Positions 1-8,185 of a stretch of DNA of 27,152 bases are shown in pieces. The notes below the pieces were generated by a model. The model did no database searches. It was not told the DNA's origin and saw only the letters and a list, made by a program, of their open reading frames with translations. Made by a program: the position numbers and the translations under genes. Position 1 is the first letter of the stretch. Every line of letters starts with the position of its first letter. This DNA is from Candidatus Aminicenantota bacterium (GTDB lineage Bacteria; Acidobacteriota; Aminicenantia; UBA2199), in contig CP070627.1 of assembly GCA_020355945.1 (NCBI GenBank), positions 4,783,047 through 4,810,198 of the forward strand, in the 5' to 3' direction.

Positions 1-1062
1 CCCTCAGCCATTGGTAACCTGGATGTTATTGGCAATACGTATGAGTATTTGATATACCGTTTTGCCAGTGATGCGGGAAAAAAAGGTGGAGAATTTTATA
101 CGCCGCCTGAGGTAGCCACCCTGGTGGCAAAGCTGGTGCAGCCCAAAAAAGGTGAACGCATCGCTGACCCGGCTTGCGGGTCCACTTCACTATTGATTAA
201 AGTCGCACGGGAAATAAAAGAACAAAACTTTTCCCTCTATGGACAGGAAAGTAACGGCAGCACATGGGCATTGGGTATGATGAATATGTTCCTGCACGGC
301 ATTGATAATGCCCGCATCGAATGGGGCGACACCCTCAGGAATCCCAAACTAATTACCAGCGACCAGTTAATGAAATTCGATATTGTCGCGGCAAATCCCC
401 CCTTCTCCTTAGACAAATGGGGGGCAGATGATGCTGCAGATGATAAATACAAACGTTTTCACCGCGGAATCCCTCCCAAAAGCAAAGGCGATTATGCATT
501 TATTACTCATATGGTGGAAACCATGAATGAAGAAACCGGCCGCGTAGGGGTCATTGCTCCGCACGGCGTGTTGTTTCGCGGAAGTTCCGAAGGAAAAATC
601 AGGAAACGATTGATCGAAGAAAACCTATTAGATGCAGTTATCGGGCTGCCGCCCAACCTCTTTTATGGCACCGGCATTCCCGCTGTTATTCTTTTGTTTA
701 AAAAGACACGACATACCACTGATGTTCTCTTTATCGATGCCAGCAAGGGATTTGAAAAAGAAAAAAAACAAAATAAGCTGAGAGAGCAAGACATAAAAAA
801 AATCCTGGATACCTACCTGGATTACCAATCAATTGACAGGTATGCATACCGGGCAGCCAGGGAAGAAATAAAAGAAAATGATTATAATCTTAACATCCCC
901 CGCTATATAGACACATTTGAAGAAGAGGAAGAAATTGATATCCCTGCGCTGCAAAAAGATATCAACGCACTGGAAAACGATTTAAAAGTAGTTAGAAAAG
1001 AGATGAACAGGTATTTGGAGGAATTGGGTATCATTGTAGGAGGTGATAAGAATGACGACTAA
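1..1062 (+). CDS. hsdM: Type I restriction-modification methyltransferase subunit HsdM (5' partial)
   Basis: The reading frame is open from base 1, so the gene starts upstream of the window; the 353 visible codons are roughly the C-terminal two thirds of a typical ~500-residue HsdM. The first visible residues (GNTYEYLI) match the segment just before the AdoMet domain. Motif I is DPACGS at visible codons 56-61, with Ser where many family members have Gly, and the N6-adenine methyltransferase motif IV NPPF is at codons 132-135. A Glu-rich, probably coiled-coil tail (about codons 305-345) would contact HsdS. In the family, two HsdM plus one HsdS methylate adenine in a bipartite target, and HsdR joins to restrict unmethylated DNA. 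The stop overlaps the dinD start by 11 nt. The TTG at base 49 is internal, not the true start. Confidence 0.95.
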   Translation, partial: PSAIGNLDVIGNTYEYLIYRFASDAGKKGGEFYTPPEVATLVAKLVQPKKGERIADPACGSTSLLIKVAREIKEQNFSLYGQESNGSTWALGMMNMFLHGIDNARIEWGDTLRNPKLITSDQLMKFDIVAANPPFSLDKWGADDAADDKYKRFHRGIPPKSKGDYAFITHMVETMNEETGRVGVIAPHGVLFRGSSEGKIRKRLIEENLLDAVIGLPPNLFYGTGIPAVILLFKKTRHTTDVLFIDASKGFEKEKKQNKLREQDIKKILDTYLDYQSIDRYAYRAAREEIKENDYNLNIPRYIDTFEEEEEIDIPALQKDINALENDLKVVRKEMNRYLEELGIIVGGDKNDD

Positions 1063-1897
1063 AAAGACAGGAATTGTTGACAGGAATCAATCCGCATTCG
1101 AAGAGATCAAGCAAACCAATGAGTATGGACAGGATTTTTGGTCTGCCCGTCAATTGGCAAAAGTTCTCGGCTATTCGGATTACAGGAATTTTGTTCATGT
1201 GATCGACAAAGCCAAAGAAGCCTGCAAAAATAGTGGTAATGAGGTTAACGACCATTTCGTTGACATCACCGAAATGGTCACCCTGGGCTCGGGGGCAAAA
1301 AGAGAGATTCAATCAATGGCACTCTCTCGATACGCTTGTTACCTTATTGTTCAAAATGCAGACCCGGCAAAAGACATTGTTGCCCTGGGTCAAACTTACT
1401 TTGCCGTTCAAACCCGGAAACAAGAACTGGCAGAGCAAGAAGAATTTCAAAGATTAGGCACAGAAGAGGAAAAACGGCTCTTTCTCAGGGATGAATTAAA
1501 AACCCATAACAAGAAGTTGGCAGAAGCAGCCAGGAATGCAGGGGTTATACAGCCAATCGATTACGCGATCTTCCAGGACAATGGTTACATGGGGCTTTAT
1601 GGGGAATTAACCGCCAAAAATATCCATCAACGAAAAGGTCTTAAAAAAAGCCAGAAAATCCTGGACCACATGGGAAGTACGGAATTGGCAGCCAACCTGT
1701 TCCGCGCTACCCAGACAGAAGATAAAATCCGCAGGGAAAATATTAAAGGAAAAAACAAAGCGAATCAAACCCATTACCAGGTAGGGCAAAAGGTGAGGCA
1801 AACCATCAAAGAACTGGGAGGCACCATGCCCGAAGACCTCCCTACAGTAGAAAGTATCAAAAAAATTGCCAAACAAAAGCAAAAGGAATTGAAATGA
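1052..1897 (+). CDS. dinD: DNA-damage-inducible protein D (DinD), inside the type I R-M operon
   Basis: This 281-residue protein resembles E. coli DinD (about 274 aa) along its whole length as I remember that sequence. It has the WSARQLAKVLGY segment near the N-terminus (a BRO-N-like fold), the SRYACYLIVQNADPAK block, the HQRKGLKKSQKILDHMGS block and the TIKELGGTMPEDLP C-terminal block. E. coli DinD is LexA-regulated and has been reported to inhibit RecA filaments; its role here is inferred. I chose ATG 1052 because GGAGGT at 1039-1044 lies 7 nt upstream; a GTG at 1043 would sit inside that ribosome-binding site. The gene overlaps hsdM by 11 nt and is followed 36 nt later by hsdS, so it should be co-expressed with the R-M genes. 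No LexA-type box is visible just upstream, so SOS control would have to act on the hsdM promoter, which is outside the window. Confidence 0.93.
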   Translation: MTTKKTGIVDRNQSAFEEIKQTNEYGQDFWSARQLAKVLGYSDYRNFVHVIDKAKEACKNSGNEVNDHFVDITEMVTLGSGAKREIQSMALSRYACYLIVQNADPAKDIVALGQTYFAVQTRKQELAEQEEFQRLGTEEEKRLFLRDELKTHNKKLAEAARNAGVIQPIDYAIFQDNGYMGLYGELTAKNIHQRKGLKKSQKILDHMGSTELAANLFRATQTEDKIRRENIKGKNKANQTHYQVGQKVRQTIKELGGTMPEDLPTVESIKKIAKQKQKELK

Positions 1898-1933
1898 CAA
1901 ACTAATAAATTATTATTTCGGAGAAATAAAAAT

Positions 1934-3208
1934 ATGGGTTCTGAAAAGACGAACAAAGAAGAAAATTTTAAAAATTTTAATAAAACAAAAATTGGTTTAT
2001 TACCACCGAAATGGAAAGTATTGAAACTAAAGGATTGTATTTTTGATAAGCCACAATATGGCGCAAATGCTCCTGCTGAAGATTTTCATATAAATCTACC
2101 AAGGTATATTCGAATTACTGATATTAACGAATATGGCTTATTAAAAAATGAGGACAAGAAAAGTATAAATAAGGAAGATTCTGAAAAATACATTTTGAAA
2201 GATGATGATTTCTTATTCGCAAGGAGTGGAGCAACCGTAGGAAAAACTTATCTGTATAAAAAAACTGATGGAATTGCTGCTTATGCCGGATATTTAATTA
2301 AATTTGAAATTAACAAAAAAAAATTATTACCAAAATATTTATTTCAATATACCCAATATAAAAGATATAAAGATTGGATAAATGATACAATTCGAGCTGG
2401 AGCACAACCAAATATTAATGCAATGGAATATTGTAACCTGTATTTACCAATTCCACCTCTTCCAGAGCAGCAAAAGATCGTAGAAATTCTCTCCACCTGG
2501 GACCGGGGTATTGAAAAAACGGAAAAATTGATAGAATTAAAAACCAATCGCAAAAAAGGACTGATGCGGCAGTTACTGAGCGGGAAGAAACGGTTTAAAG
2601 AATTTGAAAAGGAAACATGGCCGAAGCTTAGATTAGGAGACTTTCTTACCTTCATACCTCGCCCGGTAATCAAACCTCAAAATCCATATTGGGCACTGGG
2701 TATTCGAAGCCATGGCAAAGGAACATTCATAAAAAAAGTGGAAGAACCGGAAAAAATAATGATGGATACACTTTTTGAGGTTAAAAAAAATGACTTGATT
2801 GTAAATATCACCTTTGCCTGGGAAGGAGCTGTGGCTCTGGTTAAAAAAAGCGATGAAGGAACACTGGTATCCCACCGGTTCCCGACTTATGTTTTTAAAG
2901 AAAATATTGTGTCCCCGGAGTTCTTTAAACAGGTAATACTCCAAAAGAATTTTGTCCATAAACTGGGGATAATTTCTCCCGGAGGTGCCGGCAGAAACCG
3001 GGTATTAAGCAAAAAAGATTTTCAAAGACTGAAAATAAAAATACCCCCCATTGAAGAACAACAAAAAATAGCGAGCATTCTTTCGGCAGCAGACCAGGAG
3101 ATTGAATTAATTAAACAGCAATTGGAAAAACTAAAAGAACAAAAAAAAGGCTTAATGCAAAAATTGCTGACCGGGCAAATTCGGGTAAAAGGAGTCAATA
3201 ATGTATGA
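1934..3208 (+). CDS. hsdS: Type I restriction-modification specificity subunit HsdS
   Basis: This 424-residue HsdS has the usual two-part design. Target recognition domain 1 (about residues 15-165) ends in PIPPLPEQQKIVEIL and a helical spacer with KKGLMRQLLSGKKRF. Target recognition domain 2 (about 230-365) ends in a second copy, IPPIEEQQKIASIL, and a helix with KKGLMQKLLTG. The two domains read the two halves of the bipartite DNA target; the helices set their spacing and bind HsdM. ATG 1934 follows a CGGAG about 10 nt upstream. The first target domain is far more AT-rich than the rest of the operon (see findings). The last 8 bases overlap hsdR (shared ATGTATGA), suggesting translational coupling. 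The target sequence cannot be read from the protein. Confidence 0.95.
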   Translation: MGSEKTNKEENFKNFNKTKIGLLPPKWKVLKLKDCIFDKPQYGANAPAEDFHINLPRYIRITDINEYGLLKNEDKKSINKEDSEKYILKDDDFLFARSGATVGKTYLYKKTDGIAAYAGYLIKFEINKKKLLPKYLFQYTQYKRYKDWINDTIRAGAQPNINAMEYCNLYLPIPPLPEQQKIVEILSTWDRGIEKTEKLIELKTNRKKGLMRQLLSGKKRFKEFEKETWPKLRLGDFLTFIPRPVIKPQNPYWALGIRSHGKGTFIKKVEEPEKIMMDTLFEVKKNDLIVNITFAWEGAVALVKKSDEGTLVSHRFPTYVFKENIVSPEFFKQVILQKNFVHKLGIISPGGAGRNRVLSKKDFQRLKIKIPPIEEQQKIASILSAADQEIELIKQQLEKLKEQKKGLMQKLLTGQIRVKGVNNV

Positions 3209-6200
3209 AACACCGGTTTTTAAAGAAGACCATATCTCCCAGATACCGGCAATCCAATTGCTGGTAAACCTGGGCTATACCTACATTACACCGGAAGAGA
3301 CAAAAAACCAACGCAGTAACAAAATGTCCCGGATAATACTGGAAAAGATCCTGGAACAACAATTGCGGAAAATCAACACCATCCTTTATAAAGAAAATCA
3401 ATACCAGTTCTCCAACAACAATTTCAATGCAGCGGTTGAAGCGGTTAAACATATCCCCTACGAAGGATTAATACACTCCGCTGAAAAACTGTACGACCTC
3501 ATTTCCCTGGGAAAGAGTTTTAAAGAGACTATCCAGGGCAGTACCAAAAGTTTCTCTTTTAAATACATCGATTGGGAAAATATCTCCAATAATGCCTTCC
3601 ATGTAACAGCAGAATTCGAAATAGAACGGGATAACCAGGAAAGCACACGACGACTGGATATCGTCCTGTTTGTTAATGGAATCCCCTTTGTTATCATCGA
3701 ATGCAAACGACCCGACATAAAAGATTCCATTTCCCTAACCATCAAACAGCACCTCAGGAACCAACAGCGGGGCGAAATCCCCAAACTCTTTGTTTACACA
3801 CAATTGCTGATGGCAATCAACAAAAATGAAGCCCAATACGCCACCACCGGCACGGAAGAAACCTACTGGACAACCTGGCAGGACCAGGAACCCCTGGAAA
3901 ATCAACTAAAAAGACTCATTAATCAACCACTCCCTATGGAAACCAAAGATAAAATTTTTTCCAGCCGGTTTCGTTATGCCCGCCGCTATTTTGATGAACT
4001 GGAAACCGCGGAACGACAGGTAACCGCACAGGACCGCGCTGTATTCTCCCTCTGTCGCCCCGAACGCTTGATGGAACTGGGCCAGAGGTATATCCTGTTT
4101 GACCGGGGTGAGAAAAAAATCGCCCGCTACCAGCAATATTTTGCAGTGAAAAAAATCCTGCGCCGGATCAAAAATATAGACCCGGCAGGCAAACGACAAG
4201 GAGGGGTTATCTGGCATGTCCAGGGCAGCGGTAAATCACTGGCCATGGTAATGATGGCTAAAGGTCTGGCGATGGAACCGGACATCCCAAATCCCCGCAT
4301 TGTCCTGGTTACAGACCGGATTAACCTGGATGACCAGATCTGCACCACCTTCAAACACTGCGGCATGAAACCGGTAATGGCTAAAACCGGGAACCATTTG
4401 ATCCGGCTCCTGGAGTCTGAAAAGAAAACAATCATTACCACAGTAATCAACAAATTCAATGCGGCTTTCAATAAAAAGAACTTTACCCTGGGCTCCCCCA
4501 ATATTTTTGTACTGGTGGACGAAAGTCACAGGACCCAGTACGGCATTGCCAATGCCAGGATGATGAGAGTTCTTCCCAATGCCTGCTACCTGGGATTTAC
4601 CGGTACCCCATTAAAGAAAAGAGATAAAAACACAGCCATTAAATTTGGCGGTTTTATTGATAAATATCCTATCGATAAAGCAGTAAAAGATAAAGCAATT
4701 GTACCGCTCCTTTATGAAGGACGCCATGTACTTCAAAAAGTGAATAAAAAACCCATTGATAAATGGGTGGACAGGATATGTGCCCCCCTTACCCCCTATC
4801 AGACAGCAGACTTAAAGAAAAAATTCAGCAACCCGGAAAAGCTCAATTCAGCAGAACAACGAATCCTGGAAATCGCTTACGATATCAATGAACATTTCAA
4901 AAAAAACTGGAAAGATACAGGATTTAAAGCTCAACTGGTGGCCCCTTCCAAAGCTGATGCCATAAAATATAATAAATTCCTGGACCAGATGGGAGATATC
5001 ACATCCGAAGTATTGATCTCACCTCCCAATGTCCAGGAAGGCCTCGAAGACATCTATGATAAAGAAAATGCCAGGGAAGTAAAGCGCTTCTGGGAAAAGA
5101 TGATGGACAAATATGGCAGCGAAAAGAATTACAATAAGATTTTAAAAGATGCATTTAGAGATCATGAGGAACCTGAAATCATTATCGTGGTGCACAAACT
5201 GCTAACCGGGTACGATGCCCCCAGGAACACAATACTTTATGTGACCAGGAATCTTTTCGATCACACCCTGCTTCAAGCCATTGCCAGGGTGAATCGTATT
5301 TACCCCGGGAAAGAATACGGGTTTATTATTGATTACCGCGGTATTCTTCTCAACCTGGACCGGGCCCTAACCGAATACCGGGCTCTTTCCGAATTTGATG
5401 AAGAAGACCTGGAAGGTACGCTGCTCAGTATATACGATACGATTAAAACCCTGCCCCAAAAGTACTCCCAGTTATGGGATATCTTTAAAAGCATTCCCAA
5501 CAAACAGGATGAACAAGCCTATGAAGACTTACTGTATGATGAAGCGTTAAGATACCGCTTTTACGAAAAACTGGCGGAATTTTCCAAACTCCTCTCCATT
5601 GCTCTATCCACCACTAATTTTTACAAAGATACCGAAGATAGGATTATTTATAAATACAAGGAGGACCTGCACTTTTTTACCAGGCTCAGGGAATCTGTAA
5701 AAAAACGATATGCTGAAACAGTAGACTTTAAAGAATACGAGGTAAAATTCCAAAAGCTCCTGGATACCTATGTGGAAGCCGAAGAGGTGGTCCAGGTGAC
5801 GCCCCAGGTGAATATATTTAATAAAGAAGAATTTGAAAAAGAAGTGGAACAGGTTGCCGGTAAAGGGGCTAAAGCTGACCGCATCGCCCACCGTACCAAA
5901 CGCAGCATCGAAGAAAAATACGATGAAGACCCGGTGTTCTATAAAAAATTCTCTACCATGCTGGAAGAGACAATCCAGGACTACCATAATCAACGGCTGG
6001 CCGAAGCAGAATATCTTAAAAAAGTAACCCACATCATGGAATCGGTTCGGAACAAAACCGATGAAAACCTCCCCCCGGAACTGCGGGATAATGATAAGGC
6101 AGCAGCTTTTTACCGGGTCTCCCACGAGGTGATCGAAAAAATTGAAAAGGATAAAAAACGTAAACAATGGATTTGTACGGAAATCGCCCAGGCCATTGAT

Positions 6201-6395
6201 GATATTATTTTGAAACACCAGGTAGTAGATTGGCATTTAAAACAGGATATCCAGAATGTGATGCTGAATGAAATGGAAGAATTCCTTTACAAGCTAAAAG
6301 ACTTCTGGGAGGTTGATCTCAGCTATGATGATATCGATCTGATCATGGAAACGACACTGGGTATCGCCAAAAAACGCATGGCATCCGCTGCCTAA
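3201..6395 (+). CDS. hsdR: Type I restriction endonuclease/translocase subunit HsdR
   Basis: At 1064 residues this is a full-length HsdR. The N-terminal PD-(D/E)xK nuclease is visible as LDIV with D153 and IIECK with E167/K169. The superfamily 2 motor follows: Walker A QGSGKS at 341-346 (K345), DESH at 440-443, TGTP at 467-470 and motif VI LQAIARVNR at 691-699. The C-terminal 300 residues are charged and helical, as expected for the part that docks on the methyltransferase. The family uses ATP to pull in DNA and cleaves at a distance when the HsdS target is unmethylated. All catalytic motifs I checked are intact and there is no frameshift, so the system looks functional if hsdM is complete upstream. 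Confidence 0.96.
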   Translation: MYETPVFKEDHISQIPAIQLLVNLGYTYITPEETKNQRSNKMSRIILEKILEQQLRKINTILYKENQYQFSNNNFNAAVEAVKHIPYEGLIHSAEKLYDLISLGKSFKETIQGSTKSFSFKYIDWENISNNAFHVTAEFEIERDNQESTRRLDIVLFVNGIPFVIIECKRPDIKDSISLTIKQHLRNQQRGEIPKLFVYTQLLMAINKNEAQYATTGTEETYWTTWQDQEPLENQLKRLINQPLPMETKDKIFSSRFRYARRYFDELETAERQVTAQDRAVFSLCRPERLMELGQRYILFDRGEKKIARYQQYFAVKKILRRIKNIDPAGKRQGGVIWHVQGSGKSLAMVMMAKGLAMEPDIPNPRIVLVTDRINLDDQICTTFKHCGMKPVMAKTGNHLIRLLESEKKTIITTVINKFNAAFNKKNFTLGSPNIFVLVDESHRTQYGIANARMMRVLPNACYLGFTGTPLKKRDKNTAIKFGGFIDKYPIDKAVKDKAIVPLLYEGRHVLQKVNKKPIDKWVDRICAPLTPYQTADLKKKFSNPEKLNSAEQRILEIAYDINEHFKKNWKDTGFKAQLVAPSKADAIKYNKFLDQMGDITSEVLISPPNVQEGLEDIYDKENAREVKRFWEKMMDKYGSEKNYNKILKDAFRDHEEPEIIIVVHKLLTGYDAPRNTILYVTRNLFDHTLLQAIARVNRIYPGKEYGFIIDYRGILLNLDRALTEYRALSEFDEEDLEGTLLSIYDTIKTLPQKYSQLWDIFKSIPNKQDEQAYEDLLYDEALRYRFYEKLAEFSKLLSIALSTTNFYKDTEDRIIYKYKEDLHFFTRLRESVKKRYAETVDFKEYEVKFQKLLDTYVEAEEVVQVTPQVNIFNKEEFEKEVEQVAGKGAKADRIAHRTKRSIEEKYDEDPVFYKKFSTMLEETIQDYHNQRLAEAEYLKKVTHIMESVRNKTDENLPPELRDNDKAAAFYRVSHEVIEKIEKDKKRKQWICTEIAQAIDDIILKHQVVDWHLKQDIQNVMLNEMEEFLYKLKDFWEVDLSYDDIDLIMETTLGIAKKRMASAA

Positions 6396-6407
6396 AAGGT
6401 ATTCCCT

Positions 6408-7142
6408 GTGAAGACCAACAAAGAACCGGTTAAAAACCTGGAAATCCAATATGGAACACACCGGATTTCCTTTTACTTAACTTACAAGGACAGGAAAACA
6501 ATAAAGATCAGCGTAAATCCTGACCGGCAAGTGGAAGTAACCGCCCCCGCCGGGGCACCTGTTGAAAAAATTATGGAAAAAGTTAAAAAAAGAGCCGGTT
6601 GGATTCTTAAACAAAAAAATTATTTCAGTTTTTTTTATCCTGGTGAAACTGCCGGAAAGTACCTGAGTGGTGAAACCCACCGCTACCTGGGACGCCAGTA
6701 CCGGCTGAAAATCCTTCCTGCCAATAAGAACAATGTAAAATTAATAGGAAAGTACATCTTGATTCACTCCAGGCATAAAGATGATGGCAGCTATAATAAA
6801 AAACTGCTTTATAAATGGTATAAAGAAAAAGCTGAAAATACCTTTAAACGCCTCCTGGATGAACATTTTCCCAGAGTGAGAAAATATGGTATCCAATGGC
6901 CCCGGGTACAGGTGAAATGGATGAAGTCCCGTTGGGGAAGCTGCAAACCCGGTAAAAACAAAATTTTATTCAATACTCAACTAATTAAAGCCCCATCTCA
7001 CTGCGTGGCCTATGTCATTATCCATGAACTCTGTCACTTGAAATATCCGCATCACAACAAAGAATTTTACAACTTCCTGGACCTGGTCATGCCGGACTGG
7101 CAAGAACGCAAAAAAAGGTTAGAAAAGGTTCTCTCTTCATAA
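6408..7142 (+). CDS. COG1451/DUF45 (YgjP-like) M48-type metallopeptidase family protein
   Basis: This 244-residue protein has the family's zinc site HELCH at residues 206-210 followed by HHNKEFY, and the preceding WMKSRWGSCKPGKNKILFN block typical of the DUF45/YgjP (COG1451) group. The start is GTG 6408 with AAAGG at 6395-6399, 8 nt upstream; the gene begins 12 nt after the hsdR stop, so it is probably the last gene of the restriction operon. Homologues very often sit next to hsdR in other genomes (general knowledge), but their substrate and their part in restriction are unsettled. A peptidase role is inferred from the zinc motif only. No signal peptide or membrane segment is seen, so it should be cytoplasmic. 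Confidence 0.88.
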   Translation: MKTNKEPVKNLEIQYGTHRISFYLTYKDRKTIKISVNPDRQVEVTAPAGAPVEKIMEKVKKRAGWILKQKNYFSFFYPGETAGKYLSGETHRYLGRQYRLKILPANKNNVKLIGKYILIHSRHKDDGSYNKKLLYKWYKEKAENTFKRLLDEHFPRVRKYGIQWPRVQVKWMKSRWGSCKPGKNKILFNTQLIKAPSHCVAYVIIHELCHLKYPHHNKEFYNFLDLVMPDWQERKKRLEKVLSS

Positions 7143-7163
7143 TAAACCCATGGCATGCGGCGG

Positions 7164-7259
7164 CCAGGGGGGTGAGAGCATTGCGCAGGGCGCATAGCGC
7201 ACAGCGTTTGGTGCAAAGCACGCAGCCTCTTTAGGCTCCCCGCGCCGCAGGGCCCCTGG
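7164..7259. repeat. Structured intergenic repeat element between convergent genes
   Basis: The element is bounded by CCAGGGG (7164-7170) and its exact complement CCCCTGG (7253-7259). Inside are three copies of GCGCA at a strict 7-base period (7183, 7190, 7197), a GCGTTTG/CAAA-ACGC imperfect stem (7204-7222) and a perfect hairpin AGCCT-CTTT-AGGCT (7224-7237). There is no reading frame and the stretch is much more GC-rich than its surroundings. It lies between the ends of the DUF45 gene and the TrmH-family gene. It looks like a dispersed REP-like element and may also stop transcription from both sides; neither is proven. Confidence 0.5.
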
Positions 7260-7305
7260 ACCCCACAAAACTTTTCATTAAGATGTGTTTTTATTTTCCT
7301 CTTTT

Positions 7306-7333
7306 CTTTGTGCTCCTTTGCGTATCTTTGTGG
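7306..7333. repeat. Decamer-period repeat (CTTTG core, 3 units)
   Basis: The core CTTTG recurs at 7306, 7316 and 7326, exactly 10 bases apart, within TCTTTGTG/TCCTTTGCG/ATCTTTGTGG-like units. It is non-coding, just downstream of the structured element. Short decamer arrays of this kind are common in intergenic DNA of several phyla; the function is unknown. Confidence 0.55.
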
Positions 7334-7378
7334 CTAAAAAATTAGGCGGTTGAAAGGGCTTTTCGGAACCTAGGGACA

Positions 7379-8143
7379 TTATCTCACGATTCCAAAGGCC
7401 AGGCTGACTTCATACATGATAATACAGGCACTCACCCCCACATTTAACGATTCTATCTTATCCTCCTGGGGAATCTTTACGGATGGATATCGATCAAATA
7501 ATGCCTCCTCCAATCCCTTGCCCTCATTGCCAAATAAAATTAAACAGGGACGCTCGATTTGATAAGGGGCAATCACATACGATGAATCATGCGAAGAAGT
7601 TAAATAAATATTAAAATTAGCTGCCTCTGCTTCCCGGATTAATGTTTCCACATCAGCGAACCGCTGGTAATTGACTTTAAAAAAAGAATCCTGGGCAGCC
7701 CTTAAAAATTTGCTGTTGTTGAGGTTCACACTATTACCGGCCAGGGCAACTGCGTCAATGCCAAAGGCAGCAGCACACCGAAATACGGTCCCGACATTGG
7801 CCGGGTCCTGGATGCTGTCAAGACCAATCACCACTGATGCCCGGTGAAAATCAATAGGAGCCTCTCGCCATTCCAATACCGCAATAAAATCCGGCTTTTC
7901 CTTTAAAGAAGATATTTTCTCCAAAACAGTCCTTGAAACATACCAGGTCTCCTCAACAACCGTTTCCTTAAGTATCTTCAATTGATTTTCTTTTTTTTCA
8001 TTCACAATTAAAAGGGATATTTCAATGCCTCGTTTGAGGATATCGTTGACCAGCTTTTCTCCTTCAAAGAAAAAATATTGATCTTTCTTTTTGATTAAAT
8101 CTTTCACCCGTTGATTGGAACGAGAACGAATTCTATAGATCAC
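7379..8143 (-). CDS. SpoU/TrmH-family RNA 2'-O-methyltransferase
   Basis: This 254-residue protein has an N-terminal substrate-binding domain (about 1-95, with FFFEGEKLVNDIL) and a C-terminal SPOUT domain. All three SpoU motifs are visible: IQDPANVGT (111-119) followed by R122, LFGNEGKGL (203-211), and IPQ...SLNVGVSA (224-239), which form the knotted AdoMet site. Family members methylate a ribose 2'-OH in rRNA or tRNA; the domain layout fits the 23S rRNA RlmB/TsnR-like branch, but the exact nucleotide cannot be told. The start is GTG 8143, preceded by GAGGTG. It is the last gene of the mre/mrd operon, 42 nt after the radical-SAM gene, with a decamer repeat in the gap. Confidence 0.9.
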   Translation of the reverse strand: MIYRIRSRSNQRVKDLIKKKDQYFFFEGEKLVNDILKRGIEISLLIVNEKKENQLKILKETVVEETWYVSRTVLEKISSLKEKPDFIAVLEWREAPIDFHRASVVIGLDSIQDPANVGTVFRCAAAFGIDAVALAGNSVNLNNSKFLRAAQDSFFKVNYQRFADVETLIREAEAANFNIYLTSSHDSSYVIAPYQIERPCLILFGNEGKGLEEALFDRYPSVKIPQEDKIESLNVGVSACIIMYEVSLAFGIVR

Positions 8144-8154
8144 AGGTCACCTCG

Positions 8155-8180
8155 TCCGTGTTTGTCCGTGTTCATCCGTG
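8155..8180. repeat. Decamer-period repeat (TCCGTG core, 3 units)
   Basis: TCCGTG occurs at 8155, 8165 and 8175, exactly 10 bases apart. The array fills most of the 42-base gap between the radical-SAM gene and the TrmH-family gene, directly before the latter's ribosome-binding site. It has the same period as the 7306 array but a different core. Confidence 0.6.
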
Positions 8181-8185
8181 GCATT

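Noticed and set aside
5604..6236. Long antisense frame (210 codons) opposite hsdR
   Set aside because: It is the complement of a strongly supported hsdR coding frame; its Phe-rich composition mirrors the Lys/Glu-rich sense strand.
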